A stretch of 64,000 nucleotides of DNA, from the NCBI RefSeq assembly GCF_000819865.1, contig NZ_CDDF01000011.1:406165-470164 (forward strand), read 5' to 3'. Numbering within the stretch: the stretch's first letter is position 1; every line of letters starts with the position of its first letter. A program made the translations under genes and the position numbers. The notes beneath the pieces are model-generated. The model was not told the DNA's origin and searched no databases. It saw only the letters and a program-made list of their open reading frames with translations. Source of the stretch: Aeromonas eucrenophila (GTDB lineage: Bacteria > Pseudomonadota > Gammaproteobacteria > Enterobacterales > Aeromonadaceae). Shown here piece by piece: positions 16,278 through 24,895 of this stretch.

Positions 16278-17609
16278 TCAGCGCATCAGTGGCATGGCCA
16301 CCATATGCAGGGATTGCAGGCCTTCGTCGTAGGGAATCACCTCGCGCATTTTCTGCTGCAAGAACTGATCCAGATAGGGTTTCTGAATGATGGCCCTGTC
16401 GATGCGGGGATCCGAGCCCTGGCTGTAGGCGCCTATGGTGATGAGATCCCGGTTCTGCTGATAGAGGGAGTAGAACTGCTTGAAGGTGCGCGCCAGCTCC
16501 ATGTGCTCCGGCGAGGTGACCATGGGCATGACCCGGCTGATGGACTTCTCGATGTCGATGGCCGGATAGTGGCCCGCATCCGCCAGCTCCCGCGCCAGCA
16601 CTATGTGGCCGTCGAGGATGGCCCGCGCCGCGTCGGCGATGGGATCCTGCAGGTCGTCCCCCTCCGTCAGCACGGTGAAGAAGGCGGTGATGGAACCCTG
16701 GCCGTCGCTGCCGTTGCCGGCCCGCTCCACCAGCGCCGGTAATTTGGCAAACACCGAGGGTGGATAGCCCTTGGTGGCCGGCGGCTCGCCCACCGCCAGG
16801 GCGATCTCGCGCTGGGCCTGGGCGTAACGGGTGAGGGAGTCCATCAGCAGCAACACGTTGAGGCCCTGCTCGCGGAAGTATTCGGCGATGGCGAGCGCCG
16901 TCTCGCAGCCCTTGAGCCGCATCAGCGGCGAGGCATCGGCGGGGGCAGCCACCACCACGGCGCGCTCGCGCCCCTCGGCCCCGAGGATCTCTTCGATAAA
17001 CTCCTTTACCTCCCGGCCCCGCTCGCCGATGAGGCCAACCACCACCACGTCCGCCGCGGCGCCGCGGGTCATCATGCCGAGCAGCACCGACTTGCCGACG
17101 CCGGAGCCGGCGAACAGCCCCATGCGCTGGCCTTGCCCCACGGTGAGCACGGCGTTGATGGCACGCACCCCCACGTCCATCGGCTGATGGATGGCCCGGC
17201 GGGCGAGCGGGTTGATGCGTTGCTGGGCGAACTGCACCGTCTGGGAGGAGATGATGGGACCGAGCCCGTCAAGGGGCTGGCCTATGCCGTCGATGACCCG
17301 GCCGAGCAGGTTCATGCCCACCGGAATGCCGTGATCCTCGGTGATGGGCACCACCCGGGCCCCCGGGATGACCCCCTTGAGCTGTTCGCTCGGCATCAGG
17401 AACAGCCGATCGCCGGAGAAGCCGACCACCTCGGCCTCCAGGGCGCCATCCTGGGTATCGATGCGACAGAGGGCGCCGATGGCGGCGCGGCAGCCGATGG
17501 CCTCCAGGGTCAGGCCCACCACCCGGGTCAGCTTGCCCGCCACCGGTGGAATGGGGGCGACATCGCGCACCCGGTAGCCTTGCAGCCGATTGAGCAAGGA
17601 CGCTGTCAT
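16278..17609 (-). CDS. fliI: Flagellum-specific ATPase FliI
   Basis: F1-beta-like ATPase that helps unfold and load export substrates. The 443-residue protein has an N-terminal barrel, Walker [14 protein letters not shown] near residue 165, [13 protein letters not shown], Walker [18 protein letters not shown], and a C-terminal domain. All motifs are intact. The 114-bp spacer between fliH and fliI contains a decayed repeat of the fliH 3' end. Confidence 0.96.
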   Translation of the reverse strand: MTASLLNRLQGYRVRDVAPIPPVAGKLTRVVGLTLEAIGCRAAIGALCRIDTQDGALEAEVVGFSGDRLFLMPSEQLKGVIPGARVVPITEDHGIPVGMNLLGRVIDGIGQPLDGLGPIISSQTVQFAQQRINPLARRAIHQPMDVGVRAINAVLTVGQGQRMGLFAGSGVGKSVLLGMMTRGAAADVVVVGLIGERGREVKEFIEEILGAEGRERAVVVAAPADASPLMRLKGCETALAIAEYFREQGLNVLLLMDSLTRYAQAQREIALAVGEPPATKGYPPSVFAKLPALVERAGNGSDGQGSITAFFTVLTEGDDLQDPIADAARAILDGHIVLARELADAGHYPAIDIEKSISRVMPMVTSPEHMELARTFKQFYSLYQQNRDLITIGAYSQGSDPRIDRAIIQKPYLDQFLQQKMREVIPYDEGLQSLHMVAMPLMR

Positions 17610-17651
17610 CGCGCCTCCAGAGAGAAAGGGGAAAGATGCCGGGTCACAGGG

Positions 17652-17700
17652 TGACTCGGCATTGTCACACAGGGAAATACAGCACAGCAGCGCGATGCCT
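17652..17700 (-). repeat. Decayed copy of the fliH 3' end
   Basis: The minus strand here ends GACAATGCCGAG, identical to the final codons of fliH (DNAE), preceded by diverged but colinear sequence (ATCGxxCxGCTGCTGxGC, then TTCCCTGTGTGACAATG against TTCCTGCGCGACAATG). Roughly three quarters of about 50 positions match. The stop has become TCA. An even shorter ATGCCG-containing fragment near 17634-17650 may be a third remnant. Confidence 0.75.
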
Positions 17701-17723
17701 CGTAGAGAGCACGGAACATGCCG

Positions 17724-18521
17724 TTACTCGGCATTGTCGCGCAGGAAGTTGCGCAGCAGCTGATCGATGCGCCCCGAGAGGGTCAGATCTATGCTGGAGA
17801 GCTCGGTGGCCAGTTGCAGATCGCCGGGAGAGAGGGTGGGTTCACTGCGCAGGCGCCAATGACGCTTGGCACACTCCTCGGCGCCGAAGGCCTGCTCGAC
17901 CCGGGCCACATCATCCGGGTGCAACATCAGGGTGACCCCCTGCTCGGCGGCGGGCAGCAGGGAGAGCCCCTGCTTGAGCGCCTCGAGCAGCAGCCTGGGG
18001 GAGGTCTCGGCCTCGTGACGAATGAGGGCGCGGGCGAGCTGCTGCACCAGGGCGATGAGCTGTTGCTCCACCGCGCTGTCTTGCTCGCTCAGCGGGTTGG
18101 CGAGACGATCCGCCAGTCCCTGCCAGTGGGCAATCTGCTGCTCCACCTGCTCCTGGCCCATGGCGAACCCCTCTTCCCTGCCCTGCTCCAGACCGGCCTG
18201 ATGACCCTGCTGCAAGCCTTCCAGCTTGCCCTCTTCCAAGCCCTTGGCAAAACCTGCTTCTCGCCCCTCACGCATGCCCTCTTCCCAGGCGGCCTGACGA
18301 ATGGCTTCCAGCTCTTCTGCTGTGATGCTGGGAGCGGGCTCCTCCTCGGGCTCTTCGATGGGAGCCTCGGCTTCCTGTTCCTGCCGGTACCAGTCCGGGC
18401 CAAGCCCCAGGGCATTGACCTGGATCTCGGACTCGACTTCCATCTCGGGCCAGCCCCAGGCCTGCACCTGACTCTCATCCTCTTCGGGCCTGACATAGCC
18501 GCGCAGCTTGTTGTTATTCAT
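17724..18521 (-). CDS. fliH: Flagellar export ATPase regulator FliH
   Basis: Negative regulator and docking partner of FliI, related to the V/F-type ATPase peripheral stalk. The 265 residues carry the typical central run of Gly-spaced helix repeats (REGREAGFAKGLEEGKLEGL and onwards) and a C-terminal FliI-binding domain. The acidic, Trp-containing N-terminus (EDESQVQAWGWPEMEVES) would bind FliN. It follows fliG after 68 bp that contain a decayed fliG tail. Confidence 0.94.
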   Translation of the reverse strand: MNNNKLRGYVRPEEDESQVQAWGWPEMEVESEIQVNALGLGPDWYRQEQEAEAPIEEPEEEPAPSITAEELEAIRQAAWEEGMREGREAGFAKGLEEGKLEGLQQGHQAGLEQGREEGFAMGQEQVEQQIAHWQGLADRLANPLSEQDSAVEQQLIALVQQLARALIRHEAETSPRLLLEALKQGLSLLPAAEQGVTLMLHPDDVARVEQAFGAEECAKRHWRLRSEPTLSPGDLQLATELSSIDLTLSGRIDQLLRNFLRDNAE

Positions 18522-18524
18522 GCT

Positions 18525-18560
18525 TTAGAGACGCTCCTCGCGACTACCAGACGACAGGGC
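18525..18560 (-). repeat. Decayed copy of the fliG 3' end
   Basis: Read on the minus strand, this spacer segment encodes LSSGSREERL-stop, colinear with the real fliG end LGSGGGEEFL-stop. About 23 of 33 bases match and the TAA stop is kept. Confidence 0.65.
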
Positions 18561-18589
18561 AACATAATCCCACGTTTAGGCTGCATGGC

Positions 18590-19651
18590 TTAGAGGAATT
18601 CCTCGCCACCACCGGAGCCCAGCATGATCTCGCCCGCATCCGCCAGACGGCGGGCGGTGGAGAGGATTTCCTTCTGGGCCGCCTCCACTTCGGAGACCCG
18701 GATCGGCCCCATGGCCTCCAGATCGTCCGCCAGCATCTCGGCGGCCCGCTTGGACATGTTCTTGAACACTTTTTCCCGCATCTGATCGTCGGAGCCCTTG
18801 AGCGCCCGTTGCAGCAGATCCCCCGGCACTTCCCGCAGCAGGGTCTGGATGCCCCGATCGTCCACGTCGATCAGGTTCTCGAACACGAACATCAGATCCT
18901 GGATCTGCTGGCTCATCTCCTCGTCCGAGTCGCGGATGGAGTCCATCAGCTGGCCTTCGATGTTGGTGTCCAGGTAGTTCATGATGTTGGCGGCGGCCTT
19001 GAGGCCACCCATCTTGGCGGCCTGAGCACCGGCCGCGCCGGCGAACTGCTTCTCCATGATGTCGTTCAATTCCTGCAGCGCCGCCGGTTGTACCTCTTCG
19101 AGGTTGGCGATGCGCATCACCAGATCCAGGCGCACCTGCTCCGGGAACTGGCTCAGGATCTCAGCCGACTGCTCCGGCTCCAGGTAGGACAGCACGATCG
19201 TCTGGATCTGCGGGTGTTCGTTCTGGATGATGCTGGCCACCTGGCGCGCATCCATCCATTTGAGGGAGTCGAGACCACGGGCTCCGGACCCCAGGATGAT
19301 CTGATCCACCAGGTTGCTGGCCTTGTCCTCGCCGAGCGCCGCCACCAGGGCCTTGCGCACGAAGTCTTCGCTGCCGATGCCGATGTTGGTGTATTTCTGG
19401 ATGTCTTCGATAAATTGACGGTGCACCGCCGCCACCCGATCGTGACTGAAGTCCGACATGGAGGCCATGGACATGCCGAGCCGCTGCACCTGCTTGGGTT
19501 CGAGGTGGCGGAAGATCTGGGCGGCATCCTCTTCGTTGAGGCTCAGCATCAACAGGGCCGCCATCTCCATCCCGGGCATCTGATCCAGGATCTGGCGCTG
19601 CACATCGGTAATCTCGTTACCGGTGATTTGGTTTTTCTTCTCTTCAGGCAT
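18590..19651 (-). CDS. fliG: Flagellar motor switch protein FliG
   Basis: C-ring protein that contacts the stator and generates torque. The 353 residues include the middle-domain EHPQ motif (IIQNEHPQIQTIVLSYLEPE), and the C-terminal charged torque helix region (LMFVFENLIDVDDRGIQTLL). The length is slightly longer than enterobacterial FliG (about 331 aa) because of a short N-terminal extension. It overlaps fliF by 8 bp. Confidence 0.96.
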   Translation of the reverse strand: MPEEKKNQITGNEITDVQRQILDQMPGMEMAALLMLSLNEEDAAQIFRHLEPKQVQRLGMSMASMSDFSHDRVAAVHRQFIEDIQKYTNIGIGSEDFVRKALVAALGEDKASNLVDQIILGSGARGLDSLKWMDARQVASIIQNEHPQIQTIVLSYLEPEQSAEILSQFPEQVRLDLVMRIANLEEVQPAALQELNDIMEKQFAGAAGAQAAKMGGLKAAANIMNYLDTNIEGQLMDSIRDSDEEMSQQIQDLMFVFENLIDVDDRGIQTLLREVPGDLLQRALKGSDDQMREKVFKNMSKRAAEMLADDLEAMGPIRVSEVEAAQKEILSTARRLADAGEIMLGSGGGEEFL

Positions 19652-21350
19652 CTCGGTTCGTTACCCATTCTTTAATGACCTGAGCGGCCAGATCCGGTTC
19701 ATTCGCCACCAGCGCACGCACCGCCTTGAGCAAGTCTTCGTCGCGGTGCAGATCCGGCAGTTTCAGATGACCGTCACGCACCCCGAACACGGGTTCGGCT
19801 TCCGCTTGTGCCGCCAGCAGGCTGAGCTCGTCATCCCCACCCAGCACTATGCTGTTGTCCAGATCCAGCTCCCCTTCCGGACGTGCATCCGGGTAGAGCA
19901 GGCGCTTGAGCATGGGCCGCACCACGGTCACGATCAGCACTATGATGACCAGCACCGAGGCGGCGATGCGCACCGCACGCCAGAACCAGGGCTCCTCGTA
20001 GAGGGGGGTATCGGCCATGGCCTCGAGTTCGGGGCGATTGAACGGAATGGCGACCACTTCCAGGGTATCCCCCCGGGTCACATCATAACCGAGGCCACCG
20101 CTGAGCAGGCGACGCAGGGTATCAAGCTCGGCCTGGCTGCGGGCCTCCCGGGTGACGGCACCCTCGGCGCCCGGGGTGGCCTTGTAATCCACCGCCACCG
20201 ACACCGTCATGCGGCGAATGCCGCCCTGCTGGCGCCGGATATGGCTGACGGTGGTGTCCAGTTCGAAGTTGCGGGTCGCCTCCTTGCGGGAGCGGCCACT
20301 GGAGGCGGATTCCCCATCGGCGCCCGTCGCCTGCTGGGGAATGCTGGAGGCGGCGGGAGGCTGGTTGGAGAGCGCACCGGGTACGCCGCCATTGCTGCCC
20401 GTGCCGCTGTTGTCTTCCACCGTCATCTCGGAGCGCACGGCGGGCAGGTCAGGGTTGTAGGTCTTGCGGGTCTGCTCCTGCTGGGAGAAATCGAGGGAGA
20501 GATCTACCTCTGCTGTATAGTTGTCGGCGCCCAGCACCGGGATCAGGATGGCGTCAATTTTTTGTTTGTACTCCAGCTCCTGCTTCTGCTGCATCGCAAA
20601 CTCCTTGCGAGTCTGGGCGGAGAGCGGGTCTTGGGAGCCGGAGTTGAGCAGGCGACCGTTCTGATCGGTCACGGTGACGCGGGTCGGTTCGAGGCCGTGG
20701 ACGGCGGAGGCGACCATGTCGACGATGGAGTCCACCTCCCCCTGACCGAGGGCGCTGCCCTTGAGGCTCAGCACCACGGTCGCGCTGGGTTTGCGCTCGT
20801 TGCGGGCAAACACGTTGTCTTTGGGAATGGCCAGCAGCACCTGGGCCTTGGCCACGTTCTGGAACTGCTCGATGGCGCTCGCCAGCTGGCGCTCGCGGCT
20901 GAGCTTGAGACGCTCCCCCTCCATGCGCTGGCTGACGCCGAAGCTGGAGTCCTTGAGCAGGATCGACTCGCCATCGTTGCTGACGTCGCTATTGCCGGCC
21001 AGCCCAGCCCGGGTCAGACGCAGGCGGATGTCACCATAGTTCTCGGCGCTGACCAGCACGCTCTTGCCATCGACCTGATAGGGGATCTTCTGCTGATCCA
21101 GATAGTCGAGGGTGGAGACCAGCTCCTGGGTGCTGAAGGTGCCGAGGGGACGCATCTCCGGCTCCTTGCCCCACAGCAAGATGAAGACGGCGATGGCCAG
21201 ACAGATGGTCAACCCCAGGATCAGGGTGATCTGGCGCAACACATCGGTGTTGGATAGGAAGCCCAGCGCCGAGCTCTTCTGCTCGTGCTCGTCGAGGGCT
21301 GCGCCCCCCTCGCTGTTGATCAGCAGGTCGCCGTTTTGATCAGTTGCCAC
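19644..21350 (-). CDS. fliF: Flagellar MS-ring protein FliF
   Basis: Forms the membrane-embedded MS ring on which the basal body and C ring are built. The 568-residue protein has a first transmembrane helix near residues 41-60 (ITLILGLTICLAIAVFILLW), periplasmic ring-building motifs, a Gly/Ser-rich variable loop, a second transmembrane helix near 456-475 (IAASVLVIIVLIVTVVRPML), and a cytoplasmic tail that binds FliG. Confidence 0.96.
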   Translation of the reverse strand: MATDQNGDLLINSEGGAALDEHEQKSSALGFLSNTDVLRQITLILGLTICLAIAVFILLWGKEPEMRPLGTFSTQELVSTLDYLDQQKIPYQVDGKSVLVSAENYGDIRLRLTRAGLAGNSDVSNDGESILLKDSSFGVSQRMEGERLKLSRERQLASAIEQFQNVAKAQVLLAIPKDNVFARNERKPSATVVLSLKGSALGQGEVDSIVDMVASAVHGLEPTRVTVTDQNGRLLNSGSQDPLSAQTRKEFAMQQKQELEYKQKIDAILIPVLGADNYTAEVDLSLDFSQQEQTRKTYNPDLPAVRSEMTVEDNSGTGSNGGVPGALSNQPPAASSIPQQATGADGESASSGRSRKEATRNFELDTTVSHIRRQQGGIRRMTVSVAVDYKATPGAEGAVTREARSQAELDTLRRLLSGGLGYDVTRGDTLEVVAIPFNRPELEAMADTPLYEEPWFWRAVRIAASVLVIIVLIVTVVRPMLKRLLYPDARPEGELDLDNSIVLGGDDELSLLAAQAEAEPVFGVRDGHLKLPDLHRDEDLLKAVRALVANEPDLAAQVIKEWVTNRDA

Positions 21351-21361
21351 GAGTTAGGTCC

Positions 21362-21389
21362 TTATTGCTGACATGTTCACGGTGTATTG
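21362..21389 (-). repeat. Decayed copy of the fliE 3' end
   Basis: In the 43-bp fliE-fliF spacer the minus strand repeats TGAACATG followed 7-8 bases later by ATAAGG, colinear with the end of fliE (ATGAACATGCCGGTATAAGG) with one inserted base. It is short, so the call rests partly on the same pattern being seen at neighbouring genes. Confidence 0.5.
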
Positions 21390-21393
21390 ACCC

Positions 21394-21711
21394 TTATACC
21401 GGCATGTTCATGATGGTCTTGTAGGCATCGACCATCTTGTTACGCACCTGCACCGTCGCCTCGAAGGCGATGGAGGATTTCTGGCCGGCGATCATCACCT
21501 CGGACAGGTCCACCGACTTGTCACCCATGTCGAAACGGGTGCGCAGATCATTGGCGCCGCCCTGCAGCTCGTTGACGTTGTCGAGCGCCTGTTGCAGCAT
21601 CTGACCAAAATTCGAGCTGACCTGACGGCCTGGCTGGGTCAGCGGCGTGGCGCCCGCCTCGATCTTGAGCGACTGCATCTCTTGCATCAGGCTGCTTGCA
21701 CTTATTTCCAT
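21394..21711 (-). CDS. fliE: Flagellar hook-basal body protein FliE
   Basis: Adapter between the MS ring and the rod. The 105-residue protein has the family layout: a variable N-terminus, then a helical C-terminal half with DLSEVMIAGQKSSIAFEATV and RNKMVDAYKTIMNMPV. It is the first gene of the cluster and has a sigma-54-like promoter upstream. Confidence 0.96.
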   Translation of the reverse strand: MEISASSLMQEMQSLKIEAGATPLTQPGRQVSSNFGQMLQQALDNVNELQGGANDLRTRFDMGDKSVDLSEVMIAGQKSSIAFEATVQVRNKMVDAYKTIMNMPV

Positions 21712-21751
21712 CTTCCATCCCCAGACAAATCATTGACGCTGACAGCCACTA

Positions 21752-21767
21752 AGCAATTAGAGTGCCA
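21752..21767 (-). promoter_or_regulatory. Sigma-54 promoter of fliE operon
   Basis: The minus strand reads TGGCACTCTAATTGCT, an essentially consensus RpoN promoter (TGGCAC-N5-TTGCT). The predicted start lies about 30 bp before the fliE ATG. It is the best-scoring of the three sigma-54 sites by eye. Confidence 0.85.
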
Positions 21768-21929
21768 ATGAATGCAGATCCTGTGAGACGCGGCGGCGAG
21801 TGGTCAGGATTTAGACGAACCTGGCTCCGTGGTGGGCCCGGGACGGGGGAAATTTCATGAACATGAGCGGATCCTGGGCATAAAAATGGCCCGCATCAGG
21901 CGGGCCAGGATAACAGCGGATCTTGACGC

Positions 21930-22673
21930 TTACTGGGTCAGATCCTCGTCGATCCAGTATTTGGATCCCGTGATGCTGATGCCGTACATCAGTCCCTTCT
22001 CACCTATCTGGTAGATGGCCATGCCACCGTTGTAGCCGGTATCCAGGGACGCGCTCTCCTTGCCGGCCACCACCCCGGCATCCGAGGTCGCCTCCCAGCC
22101 CTTGTTCACGAAGTCGTCAAAGGTCTTCTTGGTCTCAAACAACATCACCTGTTGATAGAACTTGCCGCCGAAGCCGCTCGCCATGCCGGCGCCGAACATC
22201 TTCATATAGGTGTGCTTGTTGCTAGAACGATTGACTGCTACCCCGGCGCCCTGGTTGGTGTGCACCATCAGGGAGAACTTGCGCGAATCGAACACCGCGT
22301 AGCCATATGCCTTGTCAAACAGCAGCTTGGCAGAAGGTTGCTCGTTGAACAGCCGCACCAGCGCGGTGTCGGCCATGGTGTCGAGGGCGGTGCGGGCCTC
22401 CGTCGGTGTCTTGGGTTCGAGCATGGTGTCGAGCTTCTTGTCGGCGCTCGCCAGCCACTCCTTGCTGGTAGCGGCACTCTCCGCCGTCCAGGCTCCGGCC
22501 TTGTTGTAGGCGTCAGCCCCCCAATCCGAGACGCTATTCCAGGCCTCCTTGCTGCCTTCTGCTACCGCGCTGCCCAACTCGGAAGCAGCGGACTTGATAT
22601 CATCCCACCCTGCCTGTGCCTGGACCGTGGTGAGAACCAGGGTGGTGGCCAGCGCCAGATACCGGATCTTCAT
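21930..22673 (-). CDS. Secreted SYLF-domain (YSC84/DUF500) protein
   Basis: The 247-residue protein starts with a Sec signal peptide (MKIRYLALATTLVLTTVQAQA, likely cut after AQA). An Ala/Trp-rich helical region follows, and then a SYLF domain from about residue 95 (LFNEQPSAKLLFDKAYGYAV; GAGVAVNRSSNKHTYMKMFG; ESASLDTGYNGGMAIYQIGE). SYLF domains bind phosphoinositides in eukaryotes; the bacterial role is unknown. GAGGAG lies 8 bp upstream of the ATG. It is transcribed away from rimO and is not part of the flagellar operon. Confidence 0.8.
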   Translation of the reverse strand: MKIRYLALATTLVLTTVQAQAGWDDIKSAASELGSAVAEGSKEAWNSVSDWGADAYNKAGAWTAESAATSKEWLASADKKLDTMLEPKTPTEARTALDTMADTALVRLFNEQPSAKLLFDKAYGYAVFDSRKFSLMVHTNQGAGVAVNRSSNKHTYMKMFGAGMASGFGGKFYQQVMLFETKKTFDDFVNKGWEATSDAGVVAGKESASLDTGYNGGMAIYQIGEKGLMYGISITGSKYWIDEDLTQ

Positions 22674-22968
22674 GTTTATTGCTCCTCAAACATCACTCAT
22701 GAACATGAGCTGATTATCGAAGCTCGGCGGTTGCAATTAAAGGCCGAGCGCCGCTTCGTTCAGCGCCAGTCTAAAAAACGGCTATTTAGTGGCTCAGTTG
22801 AGGGCGATTTGTCTCGTTCGCCCACCGCAAGGCAGCGTTCTCAACAAGGGCTCCTGCTGCCATGTCGACATAATATCCAGTACCACCTCTATGGCTGTAT
22901 AGTTTTTGGTTAGCCATTCCGGTAAAATCCGCGCCCTTAAAGAAGAGCCACCTAAGAGTGATTGAGCG

Positions 22969-24297
22969 ATGTCCAACACAAAACAGGCCCCCAAAGTAGG
23001 ATTCGTCTCCTTGGGTTGCCCCAAAAATCTGGTCGATTCCGAGCGTATCCTGACCCAGCTGCGTACCGAAGGGTACGACGTGGTGCCCAGCTATGACGAT
23101 GCGGAGCTGGTGGTGGTCAACACCTGCGGCTTCATCGACAGCGCGGTACAAGAGTCGCTGGAAGCCATCGGCGAGGCCCTGGCCGAGAACGGCAAGGTCA
23201 TAGTCACCGGCTGCCTCGGCGCCAAAGTGGATCAGATCCGCGAGATCCATCCCAAGGTGCTCGAAATCACCGGCCCTCACGCCTATGAAGAGGTGCTGGG
23301 GCACGTCCACAAATACGTGGCCAAGCCCACCCACAACCCCTTCACCAGCCTGGTGCCAGCCCATGGTGTCAAGCTGACCCCCCGTCACTACGCCTATCTG
23401 AAGATTTCCGAAGGCTGCAACCACCGCTGCACCTTCTGCATCATCCCCTCCATGCGCGGGGATCTGGTGAGCCGTCCCATCGGCGAGGTGCTGGCCGAGG
23501 CCAAGCGCCTGAAAGAGGCCGGCGTCAAAGAGATACTGGTCATCTCCCAGGACACCTCCGCCTACGGCGTGGACGTCAAGCACCGCACCGGTTTCTACGA
23601 CGGCATGCCGGTCAAGACCAGCATGGTGGCCCTGTGCGAAGAGCTGGCCAAGCTCGATATCTGGGTACGCCTGCACTACGTCTACCCCTACCCGCACGTG
23701 GATGACATCATCCCGCTGATGCGCGATGGCAAGGTGCTGCCCTACCTCGACATCCCGCTGCAACACGCCAGCCCGCGCATCCTCAAATTGATGAAGCGTC
23801 CGGGTACCGTCGAGCGCACCCTGGAGCGCATCCTGAAGTGGCGCGAGATATGCCCCGAGATCACCCTGCGTTCCACCTTCATCGTCGGCTTCCCCGGCGA
23901 GACCGAAGAAGAATTCCAGATGCTGCTGGACTTCATCGACAAGGCGGAACTGGATCGCGTCGGCTGCTTCAAATACAGCCCGGTCGAGGGTGCCAAGGCC
24001 AACGAGCTGCCGGATCCTGTGCCGGAAGACATCCAGGAAGAGCGCTTCCAGCGCTTCATGGAGCTGCAACAGCAGGTCTCCATCCGCAAGCTGGCCCGCA
24101 AGGTCGGCAAGGAGATGACGGTGTTGATCGACGAGGTAGACGAAGAGGGCGCCACCGGTCGCTCCTTCGCCGATGCCCCCGAGATCGACGGCCTGGTCTA
24201 CTTGAACGGTGAGACCGGCCTCAAGCCCGGCGATCTGGTCAAGGTACGCATCGACGAAGCTGACGAATACGACCTCTGGGCCAGCCTGGTAGAGTAA
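22969..24297 (+). CDS. rimO: Ribosomal protein S12 methylthiotransferase RimO
   Basis: Radical-SAM enzyme that methylthiolates Asp88 of ribosomal protein S12. The 442 residues comprise an N-terminal UPF0004 domain ([20 protein letters not shown]), a radical-SAM core with CNHRCTFC (Cys150, 154, 157) and a C-terminal TRAM domain. The [12 protein letters not shown] signature separates RimO from MiaB. It is monocistronic, with a terminator downstream. Confidence 0.97.
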   Translation: MSNTKQAPKVGFVSLGCPKNLVDSERILTQLRTEGYDVVPSYDDAELVVVNTCGFIDSAVQESLEAIGEALAENGKVIVTGCLGAKVDQIREIHPKVLEITGPHAYEEVLGHVHKYVAKPTHNPFTSLVPAHGVKLTPRHYAYLKISEGCNHRCTFCIIPSMRGDLVSRPIGEVLAEAKRLKEAGVKEILVISQDTSAYGVDVKHRTGFYDGMPVKTSMVALCEELAKLDIWVRLHYVYPYPHVDDIIPLMRDGKVLPYLDIPLQHASPRILKLMKRPGTVERTLERILKWREICPEITLRSTFIVGFPGETEEEFQMLLDFIDKAELDRVGCFKYSPVEGAKANELPDPVPEDIQEERFQRFMELQQQVSIRKLARKVGKEMTVLIDEVDEEGATGRSFADAPEIDGLVYLNGETGLKPGDLVKVRIDEADEYDLWASLVE

Positions 24298-24341
24298 GCA
24301 CATCTATCGCCAGCGGCGCCCGCCATAGGTGCCCGGACAAG

Positions 24342-24371
24342 AGCCAGTCAGCCAAGCTGACTGGCTTTTTT
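24342..24371 (+). terminator. Rho-independent terminator after rimO
   Basis: Eleven-bp stem AGCCAGTCAGC / GCTGACTGGCT with a 3-base loop, followed by T7. Confidence 0.9.
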
Positions 24372-24895
24372 GTTGCCCCTAGAAAAGAGCGCCCGGTGAG
24401 AAGGCTCAGTTATTGAGCCCGCCCCTGTCCGAGTGAACATGGCCTCTCATGAGTCAACTCCGGCGTCCTAGCCGGGGGATGGGGCAGGCCTTCTCCCTCA
24501 GTGAGCCAGCGCACACTTCTGCATCGCGTTCCGGGTTCTTGTTTCAATCTCGAAAAAAAGCCACCGGATGGAATAAAAAATGAGCACGATCCAGTTCACA
24601 CAATCGCTTTTAGCTGGCAACAAAGAGTGACTTGATGCTCTGTGCTAATTAACATAAAAGGTTAATTTTAAAGGATTAAAAATACAAATTGACGAGAATG
24701 ACGAGACGACGCACGTTTTTACGATATCGACGAAATGAACAGTTGTTGTTTTCCTGTTAATTCTGCTTTTCTAGTGGTGTTGGACGACACAACTACAAGG
24801 GTTCAAAACCTGACCAACACAGAGGGCCGACATCCAAGCATGCGATCTCGGCGCTCCATTCCAAAGATGGAAGACCCAATAAGAAAGGAAAACAT
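24372..24895. promoter_or_regulatory. Long leader/regulatory region of the chitin-oligosaccharide operon
   Basis: About 520 bp with no convincing gene, more AT-rich than its surroundings (notably 24540-24780). It carries five GACGA pentamers at 24691, 24700, 24705, 24729 and 24783 in direct orientation, and an AT-rich stretch with TTGACG at about 24690 that could be a -35 element, but no clear -10 partner. In Vibrio the orthologous operon is activated by the ChiS system; these repeats could be regulator sites, but that is inference. Confidence 0.45.
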
